Positions 17,303 through 25,956 of a stretch of 64,000 bases of DNA are shown here, in pieces. A program made the position numbers and the translations under genes. The stretch lies in contig CBDCUP010000013.1 of assembly GCA_965222655.1 (NCBI GenBank), forward strand, positions 1 to 64,000, in the 5' to 3' direction. The DNA is from CAUZIZ01 sp965222655. GTDB lineage: Bacteria > Acidobacteriota > UBA6911 > RPQK01 > JAJDTT01. The notes beneath the pieces were generated by a model. It searched no databases. It saw only the letters and a list, made by a program, of their open reading frames with translations, and was not told where the DNA came from. Numbering within the stretch: position 1 is the first letter of the stretch; each line of letters opens with the position of its first letter.

Positions 17303-19753
17303 CTAAGCGATCTCCCGATAGAGAGCGGATTGAAGGTCGTGGACAGCCGCCACAAAACCTTCGTGTCCGCCAAAGGCGTTGATCAGCTGAACAGGGGTGC
17401 CGAGTTCGGTGAAAGGCGGGATGCGCAGCACGTTGGGGTCCTCCAGGTTGAGCACCCCTTCGTTGGCGTACTTGGCGAGCAGCGCGTCGAGCACGGCGCG
17501 GGCCTGGTCCCCGTATTGGCTGAACACGTCCCGTTTCTTGACGTTCTCGGCGCGCTCGCGCCGGGTCAGTGGTTTGGCGTCGAAGGCGACATGGCAAATC
17601 AGATCAAAGGGGTCGAGGTCTTTGCCCAGGGTTTCAGTGACAACGCCGAGGTCCAATCCTTCGGCTTCCAACTCCTCGATAATCACCTGTTTGCGCTGGG
17701 TTCCCTTCCAGCTCCTTAAGAATTCATCCAGGCTTGCAAAGCGCTTTCTGAGTGCCCTCTTGGTGAAGTCGCGCAGGGACTCGGTGACAAGTTTTCCGTT
17801 TTCGTCCAGGTATTCCACCCTTTCCGCGACGATGGTTGCGTCCACCCCGTCCACATAGACCTTGCGCCTCCCTGGCCCATCGGGTGGCAAGGTGATGTCC
17901 GGGGGAACATCGACGATCGATTCGTCTTCGCCCGGTTCCGGCGGTATGGGGTCCTCATCCCTGGGTGGTATGTCGTCGGGTGGAGTTATGGGGTCGTCTT
18001 CGCCGGGTTCGTAAATCTGAACTGGCTCACCATCGAAATCCGGATCGGCGAAATGGCTGGTCGCTCCCCGAAAATCCATCAGGGTGAAGTAGAACTTGCG
18101 GGTGTCCTCATGCACGCGGGTGCCCCGCCCGACGATCTGCTTGAACTCGGTCATCGAGCCGACCGCGCGGTCGAGCACGATGAGCCGGCAGGTCTGGACA
18201 TCGACGCCGGTCGAGAGGAGCTGCGACGTGGTGACCAGCACGGGGTATCGGGATTCCGGGTCAATGAAGTTGCCAAGTTGCGCCTGCCCTTCCGTGTCGG
18301 CACCGGTGATACGCATGACGTAGCGGTGGTTCGTCTTCACGAGGTCGGCGTTCTCGTTGATGAGCGCCTGACGCATGCGGGCGGCATGCTCCTGGTCGAC
18401 GCAGAAAACGATCGCTTTCTGGAATCGGTTCCCGCTTTCCTTCAAAAACTCCGTGACTTTCCGGGCGACGAGCTTGGTTCGGTCATCCAAAACCAGCGTC
18501 CGGTCGAAATCCCGGGTGTTATAGATGCGATCCTCGACTTCGATGCCGTCTCGATCGAGCTGTCCATGCTCGGGACGGTAGCCTTCCACGTCACGATCGA
18601 TATGGACCTTGATGACCTTGTAGGGGGCAAGAAAGCCGTCGCAGATGCCCTGTTTCAGGGAGTAAGAGTAAATGGGTTCACCGAAGTAATGGATGTTAGA
18701 GACGTATTGGGTCTCCTTGGGGGTGGCCGTGAGACCAATCTGCGTGGCCGACGAGAAGTACTCGAGAATCTCCCGCCAGGCCGAATCCTCGGCAGCACTG
18801 CCGCGATGGCACTCGTCGATCACGATGAGATCGAAGAAGCTGGGCGATAACTCGCGGAAAACCTTCTGGTGGTCTTCCGGCCCGGTGATCGCCTGATAGA
18901 GGCCGAGATAGACCTCATAGGCCGTGTCGATGCGCCGCTTCCCCTCAATGGCGCGGGGTGGATCCCCGGGGGGATCATTTGCGCGTTCGATGGTCCCGGC
19001 CTGCGTCGAGAGCTTCGTCATCGCCGCCTTGAAAGGCCGGAAGTCGTTAACCATGGTCTGGTCGATCAACACGTTACGGTCGGCCAGAAACAGAATGCGC
19101 TTCTTGCGGCCCGCCTTCCAGAGCCGCCAGATGATCTGAAACGCGGTATAGGTCTTACCGGTTCCCGTCGCCATGACCAACAGGATGCGGTCATGGCCCT
19201 TGGCGATGGCCTCGATAGTGGCATTGATCGCATTGACCTGGTAGTAGCGTGGCGCCTTCCCGCCGTCATCATCGAAATAGTCCTGGAGGACGATGGATTC
19301 AGACTCGGGCGTCAGTCCCTTCCAGGCGCGGTAGCGCTCCCACAGCTCGCCTGGCGGCGGGAAGGCGTCAAGGCCGAGTGTGGTTTCCCGCTCGGCAGCC
19401 GCTCCCGTCCGGTCGTGGAAGACGAAGCCGTCGCCATTGGAGGAAAACACGAAGGGGATACGCAGGGTCTCGGCGTAGTCCAGCCCCTGTTGCATGCCGT
19501 CGCCTGTGGCATGGGTATTGTCCTTGGCCTCGATCAAGGCGATGGGGATGTTGGGCTTGTAATACAGAATATAGTCGGCCCGCTTGCCTTTGCCCCGGCT
19601 GACCAGCTTGCCGCGCACGATGATGCGGCCCTTGGTGAAGCTCACCTCCTCGCGGATCTGCGCCATCTCGTCCCAACCGGCTTTTCGCAGGGCCGGTGTG
19701 ATGAACTTGGTGCAGATGTCACGTTCGCTGAGGCTTTTCTTGTCTATCGTCAT
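17303..19753 (-). CDS. hsdR: Type I restriction endonuclease subunit HsdR (EcoEI-like)
   Basis: 816-aa ATP-dependent translocase and nuclease subunit. The N-terminal nuclease domain has the PD-(D/E)XK-type residues in ADYILYYKPNIPIALIEAKD. The helicase core follows with MATGTGKTYTAF (Walker A, about 195), VIDECHRGSA (DEAD/H box, about 312), LTATPKET (motif III) and VGRGTRVHED (motif VI). The C-terminal third (TKRALRKRFASLDEFLRSW onward) resembles the EcoEI-type HsdR C-terminal domain. A Pro/Asp/Glu-rich linker (DPITPPDDIPPRDEDPIPPE) separates the two. It is the first gene of hsdRMS and starts at 19753. A toxin-antitoxin pair lies directly upstream on the same strand. Confidence 0.95.
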   Translation of the reverse strand: MTIDKKSLSERDICTKFITPALRKAGWDEMAQIREEVSFTKGRIIVRGKLVSRGKGKRADYILYYKPNIPIALIEAKDNTHATGDGMQQGLDYAETLRIPFVFSSNGDGFVFHDRTGAAAERETTLGLDAFPPPGELWERYRAWKGLTPESESIVLQDYFDDDGGKAPRYYQVNAINATIEAIAKGHDRILLVMATGTGKTYTAFQIIWRLWKAGRKKRILFLADRNVLIDQTMVNDFRPFKAAMTKLSTQAGTIERANDPPGDPPRAIEGKRRIDTAYEVYLGLYQAITGPEDHQKVFRELSPSFFDLIVIDECHRGSAAEDSAWREILEYFSSATQIGLTATPKETQYVSNIHYFGEPIYSYSLKQGICDGFLAPYKVIKVHIDRDVEGYRPEHGQLDRDGIEVEDRIYNTRDFDRTLVLDDRTKLVARKVTEFLKESGNRFQKAIVFCVDQEHAARMRQALINENADLVKTNHRYVMRITGADTEGQAQLGNFIDPESRYPVLVTTSQLLSTGVDVQTCRLIVLDRAVGSMTEFKQIVGRGTRVHEDTRKFYFTLMDFRGATSHFADPDFDGEPVQIYEPGEDDPITPPDDIPPRDEDPIPPEPGEDESIVDVPPDITLPPDGPGRRKVYVDGVDATIVAERVEYLDENGKLVTESLRDFTKRALRKRFASLDEFLRSWKGTQRKQVIIEELEAEGLDLGVVTETLGKDLDPFDLICHVAFDAKPLTRRERAENVKKRDVFSQYGDQARAVLDALLAKYANEGVLNLEDPNVLRIPPFTELGTPVQLINAFGGHEGFVAAVHDLQSALYREIA

Positions 19754-19861
19754 CAGTCTCTCGAGTCCACCGGAACCGCCGGAGCGGCGTGTGGGGAACC
19801 TCGCGCTTGAAAGATCCAGCCGAGGGCTTCTTCGAGAAAGTGCACTTCCGATGCGGACTCC

Positions 19862-20200
19862 TTAACTCAGCTTCACTAAGACATCAAGCGTCGTACCAAA
19901 TGCGTCGGCAATCCGGGACAGCGCCGCAGTAGAGCCGGGTTTGATGCCGCGCTCGATCTCGGAAAGGTAGCTCGCAGCGGTTCCCGTCTTGGCAGCAAGA
20001 TCACGCAGCGTGATGCCAAGATGATGTCGGAACGCGACAAAGGAACTCTCGCCACGCATAATGGCAAGAGCCACCTCATGCGGGATACGGCTGCCATCAT
20101 CCGCATCGAAAGCAGCCAGTCGGTCTTCAAGCTCTTCCTTGCGGGTGATCAGAGCATCGTACTCCGTCCGCGATAGCGTAACGATTTCGGTCTTAGTCAT
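19862..20200 (-). CDS. HTH (XRE-type) antitoxin
   Basis: 112-aa DNA-binding antitoxin. An N-terminal charged segment (TLSRTEYDALITRKEELEDR) is followed by a helix-turn-helix of the Cro/C1 type: VAFRHHLGITLRDLAAKTGT, AASYLSEIERG, then ALSRIADAFGTTLDVLV. The gene overlaps the upstream toxin by 8 bases. Toxin-first order with an HTH antitoxin is the HigBA-type arrangement. The antitoxin should neutralise the toxin and repress the shared promoter at the palindrome 20464-20492. Confidence 0.85.
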   Translation of the reverse strand: MTKTEIVTLSRTEYDALITRKEELEDRLAAFDADDGSRIPHEVALAIMRGESSFVAFRHHLGITLRDLAAKTGTAASYLSEIERGIKPGSTAALSRIADAFGTTLDVLVKLS

Positions 20201-20450
20201 AAGCTTCCCTCCGGTGCCGAACCCTCAGCACGACCATAACCGCGATCTTGTCGCTTTCAACAGTGAAGATGACACGATAGCTGCCAACCCTCATCCGCCG
20301 GTGCTCGCTACCAGTCAGCATGCTCACTTGGTTAGCAAGCGATGCTGGGTCTGCGGCATACCGTTCGATCTTGGCGACGACCCGCTCGCGGTCCTGTGTA
20401 GCGAGGTGTCGCATATCCCTTACTGCCTTGGCTGTCCACTCGATCAGCAT
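20193..20450 (-). CDS. RelE/ParE-superfamily toxin
   Basis: 85-aa toxin, MLIEWTAKAVRDMRHLATQD, ending with the RelE-like core HRRMRVGSYRVIFTVESDKI then AVMVVLRVRHRREAYD. The conserved basic residues at SYRVIF and VRHRREAY fit mRNA-interferase RelE proteins. A longer GTG-started frame from 20477 exists, but that start lies inside the operator palindrome, so the ATG at 20450 is preferred. Together with the antitoxin it may stabilise the defence island or act in phage abortive infection (inference). Confidence 0.85.
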   Translation of the reverse strand: MLIEWTAKAVRDMRHLATQDRERVVAKIERYAADPASLANQVSMLTGSEHRRMRVGSYRVIFTVESDKIAVMVVLRVRHRREAYD

Positions 20451-20463
20451 GTTTGCTTCACAC

Positions 20464-20492
20464 CAATATGTTCTCACATAGAGAACATATTG
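20464..20492. promoter_or_regulatory. Palindromic operator of the toxin-antitoxin operon
   Basis: A perfect 12-bp inverted repeat, CAATATGTTCTC, and its complement are separated by ACATA. It sits 14 bases upstream of the toxin ATG, the usual place for autoregulation by the HTH antitoxin. Confidence 0.7.
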
Positions 20493-20848
20493 TCGAAAAG
20501 GAAATTAATCCATCGAATATTCCAGTGGAAAAAACCGGGGAATCTCTCGGCAGTGGCGTCAACCTGTCCGAATGGTAGCCCTATAGCGGCTTGGACCCCG
20601 AGCGGCAGCCGTGCGAAAAATTACTCTAAGGGTCCGTGTGTGACCCTCCTGGAGTCATTCCAGACACCGCTTCCGCTCTATGAGAAGCGCCAGTCCTGCG
20701 GGGCTTGGGCCTCGAGAACGACTACCACGTCATGGCCATAAGGTAAGTTTTCGGACATATCGTTATCGCGGGCCCAAACTCCTGAAAACACCGCGTGTTT
20801 CGACCCCCCGATCGCGGGGGGACAGGGGGGGCGGATGGAGGAGGAATC
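20493..20848. other. Intergenic stretch, no gene recognised
   Basis: About 350 bases between the TA operon and the secreted protein gene. There is a short GC-rich palindrome (CCCCCCGATCGCGGGGGG at about 20803-20820) just before the RBS of the next gene. I see no coding or RNA gene. Confidence 0.4.
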
Positions 20849-21688
20849 ATGAGGAGGAAGACGGTTCCCATCATAACTATTCTACTTGTACTGGGAATAC
20901 TTGCGACGGCAGCACCGATTGTTAGGCCACCAATTCAGGGTGAGCCCTTCAATAACGGTGATGTCCTCAAGCTGGTCCAAGCAGGTTTTGATTCTGCGAC
21001 CATTGTAGTCGCGATTCGAGCAAGCGATCCCGATTTTGACACCTCCGCAGAAGCACTCGTAGCACTCAAGGAAGCAGGTGTCAGCGAGGAGATTATCGTG
21101 GCGATCCTCTCTGCAGCGCCATCCCGTTCAGTTCCCTCGCCGCCAAATGACGAAGGGGCCGATCTCCCTCAAGAGATTGGAGTCTATGCGTTAAACGACG
21201 GCGCCTATGTGCCTCTGCCGATCGAGCCCGTTGAATGGAGGTCAGGTTTTTTCTCATCAGGGGAAACGACAATCGGAAGTCTAACGACAACGAAGTTGAA
21301 CGCCCGCTTACCTACTCTGCATAGTCCCCTTGCGTTGTTGGGCAATGCAGAGTTTCTGATCGTCACCGCGCCAGGAGTGTCCGCTCTCGAATACCCTTTG
21401 ATTCGGGCAAGAGACAAACATGATCGACGGGAGTTTCGCGTCGCATTCCAGGTCTTAAGGGGGGATCTGTGGGTGGCAAAAGGTGGTACAGGCGACGAAA
21501 GGGTTCCGTTTGAAATGGAGCCGGTAGCTCCCCGCAAGTTTAGATTGAAGTTGCCACCCCTTGGAGAAGGCGATTATGCCTTTTTACCTCCAACGACGGG
21601 AGCCAACAAAAGCACTTTGTCCGTGGCCAAGATGTATACTTTCCGAGTGCCGAGGTTCATAACTCCCAGGCCCATCCCAAAAAACTAG
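20849..21688 (+). CDS. Secreted hypothetical protein
   Basis: 279 residues from ATG 20849, which is preceded by GGAGGA. The N-terminus MRRKTVPIITILLVLGILAT is a signal peptide or membrane anchor. Residues 30-85 form a small helical domain, NNGDVLKLVQAGFDSATIVV then ALVALKEAGVSEEIIVAIL. This is a repeat-like motif I have seen in Acidobacteriota exported proteins, where it reads as a short helical oligomerisation domain. The rest is beta-rich (AFQVLRGDLWVAKGG then KFRLKLPPLGEGDYAFLPP). No enzyme motif is seen. It is monocistronic. Function unknown. Confidence 0.75.
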   Translation: MRRKTVPIITILLVLGILATAAPIVRPPIQGEPFNNGDVLKLVQAGFDSATIVVAIRASDPDFDTSAEALVALKEAGVSEEIIVAILSAAPSRSVPSPPNDEGADLPQEIGVYALNDGAYVPLPIEPVEWRSGFFSSGETTIGSLTTTKLNARLPTLHSPLALLGNAEFLIVTAPGVSALEYPLIRARDKHDRREFRVAFQVLRGDLWVAKGGTGDERVPFEMEPVAPRKFRLKLPPLGEGDYAFLPPTTGANKSTLSVAKMYTFRVPRFITPRPIPKN

Positions 21689-21770
21689 AATGCATGCGGA
21701 TCCGTGACCTTGCCCCCTAAAACGAGGCCAGTTTGAATGTTAGGATTTTCGGTTTAGGAAGGAGGCAACG

Positions 21771-21872
21771 ATGCCGCTCGACCCACAAGCGGAAGAACTA
21801 TTGAAGAAACTGGCGGAGGGTCGCCCAGAACTGACTGCCCCCCGGTCCAAGTACGGTTCTCTAGCAGACTAA
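21771..21872 (+). pseudogene. N-terminal remnant of an alpha/beta-hydrolase (lipase/esterase)
   Basis: A 33-codon ORF with a strong RBS (AAGGAGGCAACG then ATG) encodes MPLDPQAEELLKKLAEGRPE before an early stop. MPLDPQ...LL is the usual beginning of HSL-type esterases, but the catalytic part is absent. It is probably a 5' fragment left by deletion. Confidence 0.45.
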
Positions 21873-22123
21873 CGATTTAGTGGCCGGAGAGCCACTCCTA
21901 AGCCGTGCTCACACCGGCCCTTCCCCCCCCGGCATTATCTTGCTTTCGTCCAGTTGAAGTATACCCTAGCCTAACGTCAGGGACGGGGCGCTAAGGCGTC
22001 AGAATAGAGTTCCAATTTGGATTGATGGACACATTTCGTCCAGGGTTATAGGGTTCTTCCTGACAGATTGGATTCAGGGGAACGCCATGAACGGTCAACG
22101 CATCGGATAGTGGGCTCGCGGGA
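21873..22123. other. Intergenic, no feature identified
   Basis: About 250 bases with a short hairpin (GTGGCCGGAGAGCCAC near 21879). No gene seen. Confidence 0.3.
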
Positions 22124-22330
22124 ATGCGAACAGCAGCGATCCTAATGATATTGGCCACATCGGCGGCGGTGTGGATGCCGGCATCCTACGGCTGGCCAGT
22201 CGAGGGACCGCAGGAAGAAGTACAGTTCGCCAATTGGCTCAGGGGTCTTCGGGAGGAAGCGCTTGAGGCTGGCATCTCCGAAGCCACGGTCGAGGTTGCG
22301 CTGTCCGGGATCACACCGGTTAAGGTCGCC
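22124..22330 (+). pseudogene. Lytic murein transglycosylase (MltB-like) N-terminal remnant
   Basis: ATG 22124 opens a signal peptide (MRTAAILMILATSAAVWMPA). It is followed by FANWLRGLREEALEAGISEA and TVEVALSGITPV, the characteristic N-terminal helices of MltB-type lytic transglycosylases. After about 68 codons the similarity ends. The frame continues by chance through about 80 nondescript codons into the downstream barrel protein, giving an artificial 423-codon ORF. The catalytic Glu domain is missing. Confidence 0.55.
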
Positions 22331-22576
22331 CCTATTGCCAGGACTGCACTCAAGACACTGATTAGCTCAACGCTCATGCTTTTCTCCAATCCGTTCTGCC
22401 CATTCTCCCATGGGCGCAGGATAAGACCACAAGGGGTCGTGCTGGCACGCTCTTCGTTGGTCCCCTCGGAAGCAAGGACACTCCGGCAAGAGTCTTTCGA
22501 CCAGAACCTCACTGCTCCTCAATGGGGATCGGAGGCGGCGTCTCCGACGACGGATTCGGTGAAGCGGGAAAGGCTC

Positions 22577-23395
22577 ATGAGCCCTCAGCGTCATCAAGAT
22601 AGCGAAGCAATTGCTCCACTCTGGCTGTCCGCCGCAGTCCTGACACTGACTGGCGTCGCGCCCTCCCACGCACAGCAGCCCGCAGGGAAGGCGCGGACGT
22701 TCATTAGCATCAACGGAGGACTGCAGGCACTGACCGGAAGCTTCTCCGAAAGCGTCGACTTTCCGGAATCGGGAGGCGTGTATCGCGAGGTCCTGTCAGC
22801 GGCTGCAGCCCAGGAGCAGGCCCGCTTCGAGAGCGACTACCGCTACAGGACCGGGGCGCTCTTTGATGTGAGCGGCGGCGTGCGCATCGCGCCGTACTTC
22901 GCGCTTGGTGCTGGCATATCGTGGTTCAACACCGAGGAAACGGCCAGCGTATCGGCGCAGCTGCCGCACCCGCTCTACTTCAACCGCACCCGCTCAATCT
23001 CGGGCATTTCGTCGCCTCTCACCCGCAGCGAGATGGCCGTCCACCTGCAAGCGTACGTGGTGGTGCCGGCCACGAACTCGCTCACGGTAATGGGCTTTGC
23101 CGGACCCACGTTCTTCAACGTGAAGCAGCAACTTGTCACCGACGTGAATTTCGTCCACACATACCCCTTCGACACGGCTACGTTCTCCAGTGCGGTCGCC
23201 AGCCGGGAATCCGCCTCGGCTATCGGATTCAACGTGGGAGCCGACGTCACCTATTACTTCACTGACCACGTCGGTATCGGCTGGTTCACCCGTTACAGCC
23301 GGGCGACGTTGAAACTTCCGTCCGCGGGCAACGGAACACTCGACATCAAGCCCGGTGGGCTGCATGCGGCAGGGGGCCTGCGCTTGCGGTTCTGA
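22577..23395 (+). CDS. Outer-membrane beta-barrel protein
   Basis: 272 residues from ATG 22577, with GGGAAAGG nearby upstream. A signal peptide ends at PSHAQQ (LWLSAAVLTLTGVAPSHA). The mature protein alternates aromatic and small residues in amphipathic strands (FISINGGLQALTGSFSESVD, YFALGAGISWFNTEE, VHLQAYVVVPATNSLTVMGF) and ends in LHAAGGLRLRF, an OmpA-type C-terminal signature ending in Phe. This fits a porin-like barrel of about 8-10 strands. The same frame is open further upstream, but that part belongs to a transglycosylase remnant. No substrate can be inferred. Confidence 0.7.
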   Translation: MSPQRHQDSEAIAPLWLSAAVLTLTGVAPSHAQQPAGKARTFISINGGLQALTGSFSESVDFPESGGVYREVLSAAAAQEQARFESDYRYRTGALFDVSGGVRIAPYFALGAGISWFNTEETASVSAQLPHPLYFNRTRSISGISSPLTRSEMAVHLQAYVVVPATNSLTVMGFAGPTFFNVKQQLVTDVNFVHTYPFDTATFSSAVASRESASAIGFNVGADVTYYFTDHVGIGWFTRYSRATLKLPSAGNGTLDIKPGGLHAAGGLRLRF

Positions 23396-23457
23396 ATGCG
23401 CCTCCACACAGCGAACCGGCAAACTCGTTAGCCTGACCCCAAGGAGATCGACACATA

Positions 23458-25353
23458 ATGAGAATCGCTCCACGAATCGTTATCGCTCTGGCCCTCATCG
23501 GGATCGCACTCATGGCAACGGGGCACGACGCTACGGCCCAGGAACTCGATGTCGTTTCCATCGCAGCCGGACAAGCTCTAGGCCTCGACGCGTTGCGACG
23601 GTGGGACGCGACGGTCTACGGCATGGAGCGCACCGGTGAACTCGTCGTCATGTCGCGCCGGAGCGACGCCTCCCTGGAAAGCCGCACCCACGAGTATCTC
23701 GCGCAGTACCATGCGGGCATTCCCGTGCACGGCGGGGGCGTCTCCCGGCAGCTCGACGGTAGCGGCGTCACCGTGTCGCTGTTCGGTACCTTGCACCAGG
23801 GGATCGCCGTGGATACGACGCCGGCGCTGTCCGGGGCCGAGGTTGCCGCGCTTCTCGAAGTGATGCACGGCGGAGAGTTCGTCGCCGACCGGCAGCCTCC
23901 GTTGAGTATACTGCAGCGGCCTGACGGCTCGTACGTCCTGGCCTATCAAGTCGCCATGAGTGACGGATACTTCTATTTCGCCGGCGGCGCCAACGGCAAA
24001 CTCCTGCACCGCGTCCATGCGCTCAAGTCGCAGTCGGCGGTCGGGGCCGGCGCAGACTCCACGGGTATGCGGAGGAAGCTGAGCACGACGCAGGGGAACG
24101 CCGGCTTCAGAGCATACGACCGGATGCGGCCGGGGGAACTCGTCACTCTCGACGCCCGGTTCAACCTCCTGCGTGCCTTTCGTCTGATCTTAGGTTATCT
24201 TTTCCAGTTGCCGCCCGGGGAACCGGTCTGGACATCGGACGACATCGCGGTTGACGCCGATAACGACTGGGACGACCCGGCTGTGGTTGGCGCCCATGTC
24301 TACAGCGGCTGGACGTACGATTATTTCTTCGGCAGACACGGTTGGGAAGGCATCGACGGCGCGAACGGACGCACGATCACCATGGTCAATATTGACGAGG
24401 ATAATGCCTTCTTTGCTCCCCCGCCGTTTGGCCCGGAAGGCAGAGGCATATTCGGTTTCGGTCGGGCTATCGACGAAACGAGCGAGGACCCGTTGACGGT
24501 GCTCGATATCGTTGGCCACGAGTTAATGCACGGTGTGACGCACTTCTCCGTGAGCAATCGCACCGGAAGCCCCTTTGGTCTCTCCAACCCCTTCCCCCTG
24601 GACGCGCGACTCGGTCCAGAAAGCTTCACCGACGTCGACGGTGAAACCTACACGTGCGCCACCGCACGGTTCCCCGGCTTGGTCGAGACAATGGAGGGGC
24701 TGGAAGAAGGTCTGGTCCCGGCCTGGTGTGTCGACGGACGGTTCCTCCTCGCCTACTCGGGAGACGGCGCCATCCACGAAGCCTACTCCGACATCTTCGG
24801 CGAATCCCTCGAATTCTTCTATGAAAGTCGAGGCGCCACGGCCGACTATCTCGTGGGCGGCGAAACGAAGCGCGGACCCATTCGCTCCCTGAGCGACCCC
24901 AAGTCGCTCCGTGACGGCTTTTATCCGGATGTCTACCGCGACCGCTACGAGTTCGCCCTCACTCTGGACAAAGACGAGAACTGGGACTACTCCGGGTTCG
25001 TATTCGTCGATGGCCAGTACATCTACTCTACCGATGAGTTCGGATATGGTGCTCACCATTGGAATTCGCTGATCCTAAGCCATGTGTACTATCTAGCCGT
25101 CGAGGGCGGCACGCATCGCACCAGCGGCATGACGGTCGAAGGCATCGGGGGAGCCAACCGGGAAGAGATGGAGCGGATTTTCTTCCATGCGATGAGAGAC
25201 CTGATGCCTGCTGCGGCGGCGTTGCCGATCGCCGCGGCGGTCCTCCGCCAGGCAGCAGTTGATCTCGCTCCGGGCAGCGAGGCGGAACGAGCGCTTGACC
25301 AGGCGCTACATGCCGTCGGTCTGCCCCCGGACACGGAGGGCCTCCAGGAGTAA
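23458..25353 (+). CDS. M4-family (thermolysin-like) secreted metalloprotease
   Basis: 631-aa zinc endopeptidase precursor. The signal peptide is MRIAPRIVIALALIGIALMA...ATAQ. The propeptide (about 30-230) has FTP/PepSY character (EYLAQYHAGIPVHGGGVSRQ, then GSYVLAYQVAMSDGYFYF). The catalytic domain has VGHELMHGVTHF, with zinc ligands H354 and H358 and catalytic E355. The third zinc ligand is E441 in GAIHEAYSDIFG, and the active-site His is in YGAHHWNSLILSHVYYLA (533-534). All M4 key residues are present, so the enzyme should be active. An unusually Asp-rich pre-catalytic segment (DIAVDADNDWDDPAVVGAHV) may bind calcium. Monocistronic. Confidence 0.9.
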   Translation: MRIAPRIVIALALIGIALMATGHDATAQELDVVSIAAGQALGLDALRRWDATVYGMERTGELVVMSRRSDASLESRTHEYLAQYHAGIPVHGGGVSRQLDGSGVTVSLFGTLHQGIAVDTTPALSGAEVAALLEVMHGGEFVADRQPPLSILQRPDGSYVLAYQVAMSDGYFYFAGGANGKLLHRVHALKSQSAVGAGADSTGMRRKLSTTQGNAGFRAYDRMRPGELVTLDARFNLLRAFRLILGYLFQLPPGEPVWTSDDIAVDADNDWDDPAVVGAHVYSGWTYDYFFGRHGWEGIDGANGRTITMVNIDEDNAFFAPPPFGPEGRGIFGFGRAIDETSEDPLTVLDIVGHELMHGVTHFSVSNRTGSPFGLSNPFPLDARLGPESFTDVDGETYTCATARFPGLVETMEGLEEGLVPAWCVDGRFLLAYSGDGAIHEAYSDIFGESLEFFYESRGATADYLVGGETKRGPIRSLSDPKSLRDGFYPDVYRDRYEFALTLDKDENWDYSGFVFVDGQYIYSTDEFGYGAHHWNSLILSHVYYLAVEGGTHRTSGMTVEGIGGANREEMERIFFHAMRDLMPAAAALPIAAAVLRQAAVDLAPGSEAERALDQALHAVGLPPDTEGLQE

Positions 25354-25502
25354 CGCGCCCGTTTCGGCCTGGTCCGGCAGTTCAAAAAACTCGCCCATTA
25401 GGCGGGCTAGCCGTAGGCGTTGCAAGCGAAAACAGCTACCCAAAAGCCGTGTAAGCGCAACGAAAGGAAGAAATTGGTGGAAAACCATGGAAGACGCCTA
25501 CC
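25354..25502. other. Intergenic stretch before IS21 remnant
   Basis: No gene or repeat recognised. Confidence 0.3.
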
Positions 25503-25655
25503 TGCTATGAACGCGGCGCAACGATGGTTACCAGCAACCTGCCCTTCAACGAATGGACCGAGATGCTCGGCTCCGAGCGCCTGACCGGCTCCCTACTGGA
25601 TCGCTTGACCCATCACGTCCACATCCTGGAGATGAACGGTGAAAACATTCGATGT
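25503..25655 (+). pseudogene. istB: IS21-family IstB C-terminal fragment
   Basis: In frame: CYERGATMVTSNLPFNEWTE then RLTGSLLDRLTHHVHILEMN. This is the conserved C-terminal part of the IstB helper ATPase (sensor and arginine-finger region). The Walker motifs and istA are absent, so this is a solo remnant of an IS21 element of about 50 codons. Confidence 0.7.
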
Positions 25656-25787
25656 ACAGCTGTGAGAACTACCGGTCGAAGTCATGGCTGCGGCTACGCA
25701 CCCGGCCTTGGATAAGGCTCTCAATTCTGCTCTCAACGCGGTCCCATCGGTGCCCTTCCTTCCGCTTCTGCTCGGCCTCGGCATGGA

Positions 25788-25906
25788 TCAACGAATGAGC
25801 TCTTCCAGATCCTTCACGAGCGTGTTGTAGGAGTTGTTCAGAGCCTCGTAGGCGTCGGTCAATTTAGTGATGTGAACGCCCATCTTTTGGTGATCCTCGG
25901 CGAGTA
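25788..25906 (-). pseudogene. 3' end of an unknown gene cut by Tn3 end
   Basis: Reading leftwards from the Tn3-type repeat, the frame encodes LAEDHQKMGVHITKLTDAYE then ALNNSYNTLVKDLEELIR and stops at 25788. It looks like a natural helical C-terminus. The rest of the gene is absent on the other side of the repeat. Family not recognised. Confidence 0.35.
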
Positions 25907-25944
25907 GGGGGTCGAGGAACAATGGAACGAAAACGCACGCTAAG
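25907..25944 (+). repeat. Tn3-type 38-bp terminal inverted repeat (left end)
   Basis: Starts GGGGGTCGAGGAACAATGGA and ends CACGCTAAG, exactly 38 bases. The TGGAACGAAAAC...CACG(C/T)TAAG core is shared with the known Tn3 end. A serine resolvase gene begins 12 bases inside, as expected at one end of such a transposon. Confidence 0.85.
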
Positions 25945-25956
25945 CCGAGACCGCGC

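Noticed and set aside
15947..17719. 590-codon plus-strand open frame antisense to hsdM and hsdR
   Set aside because: It lies wholly opposite genes with full catalytic motifs and reads as low-complexity His/Gly/Val-rich protein; a shadow of GC-rich coding.
21970..22000. GGGGCGCTAAGGCG near 21985, resembling the inner end of a Tn3-type repeat
   Set aside because: Too short a match; the core TGGAAC and the outer end are absent at the right spacing.
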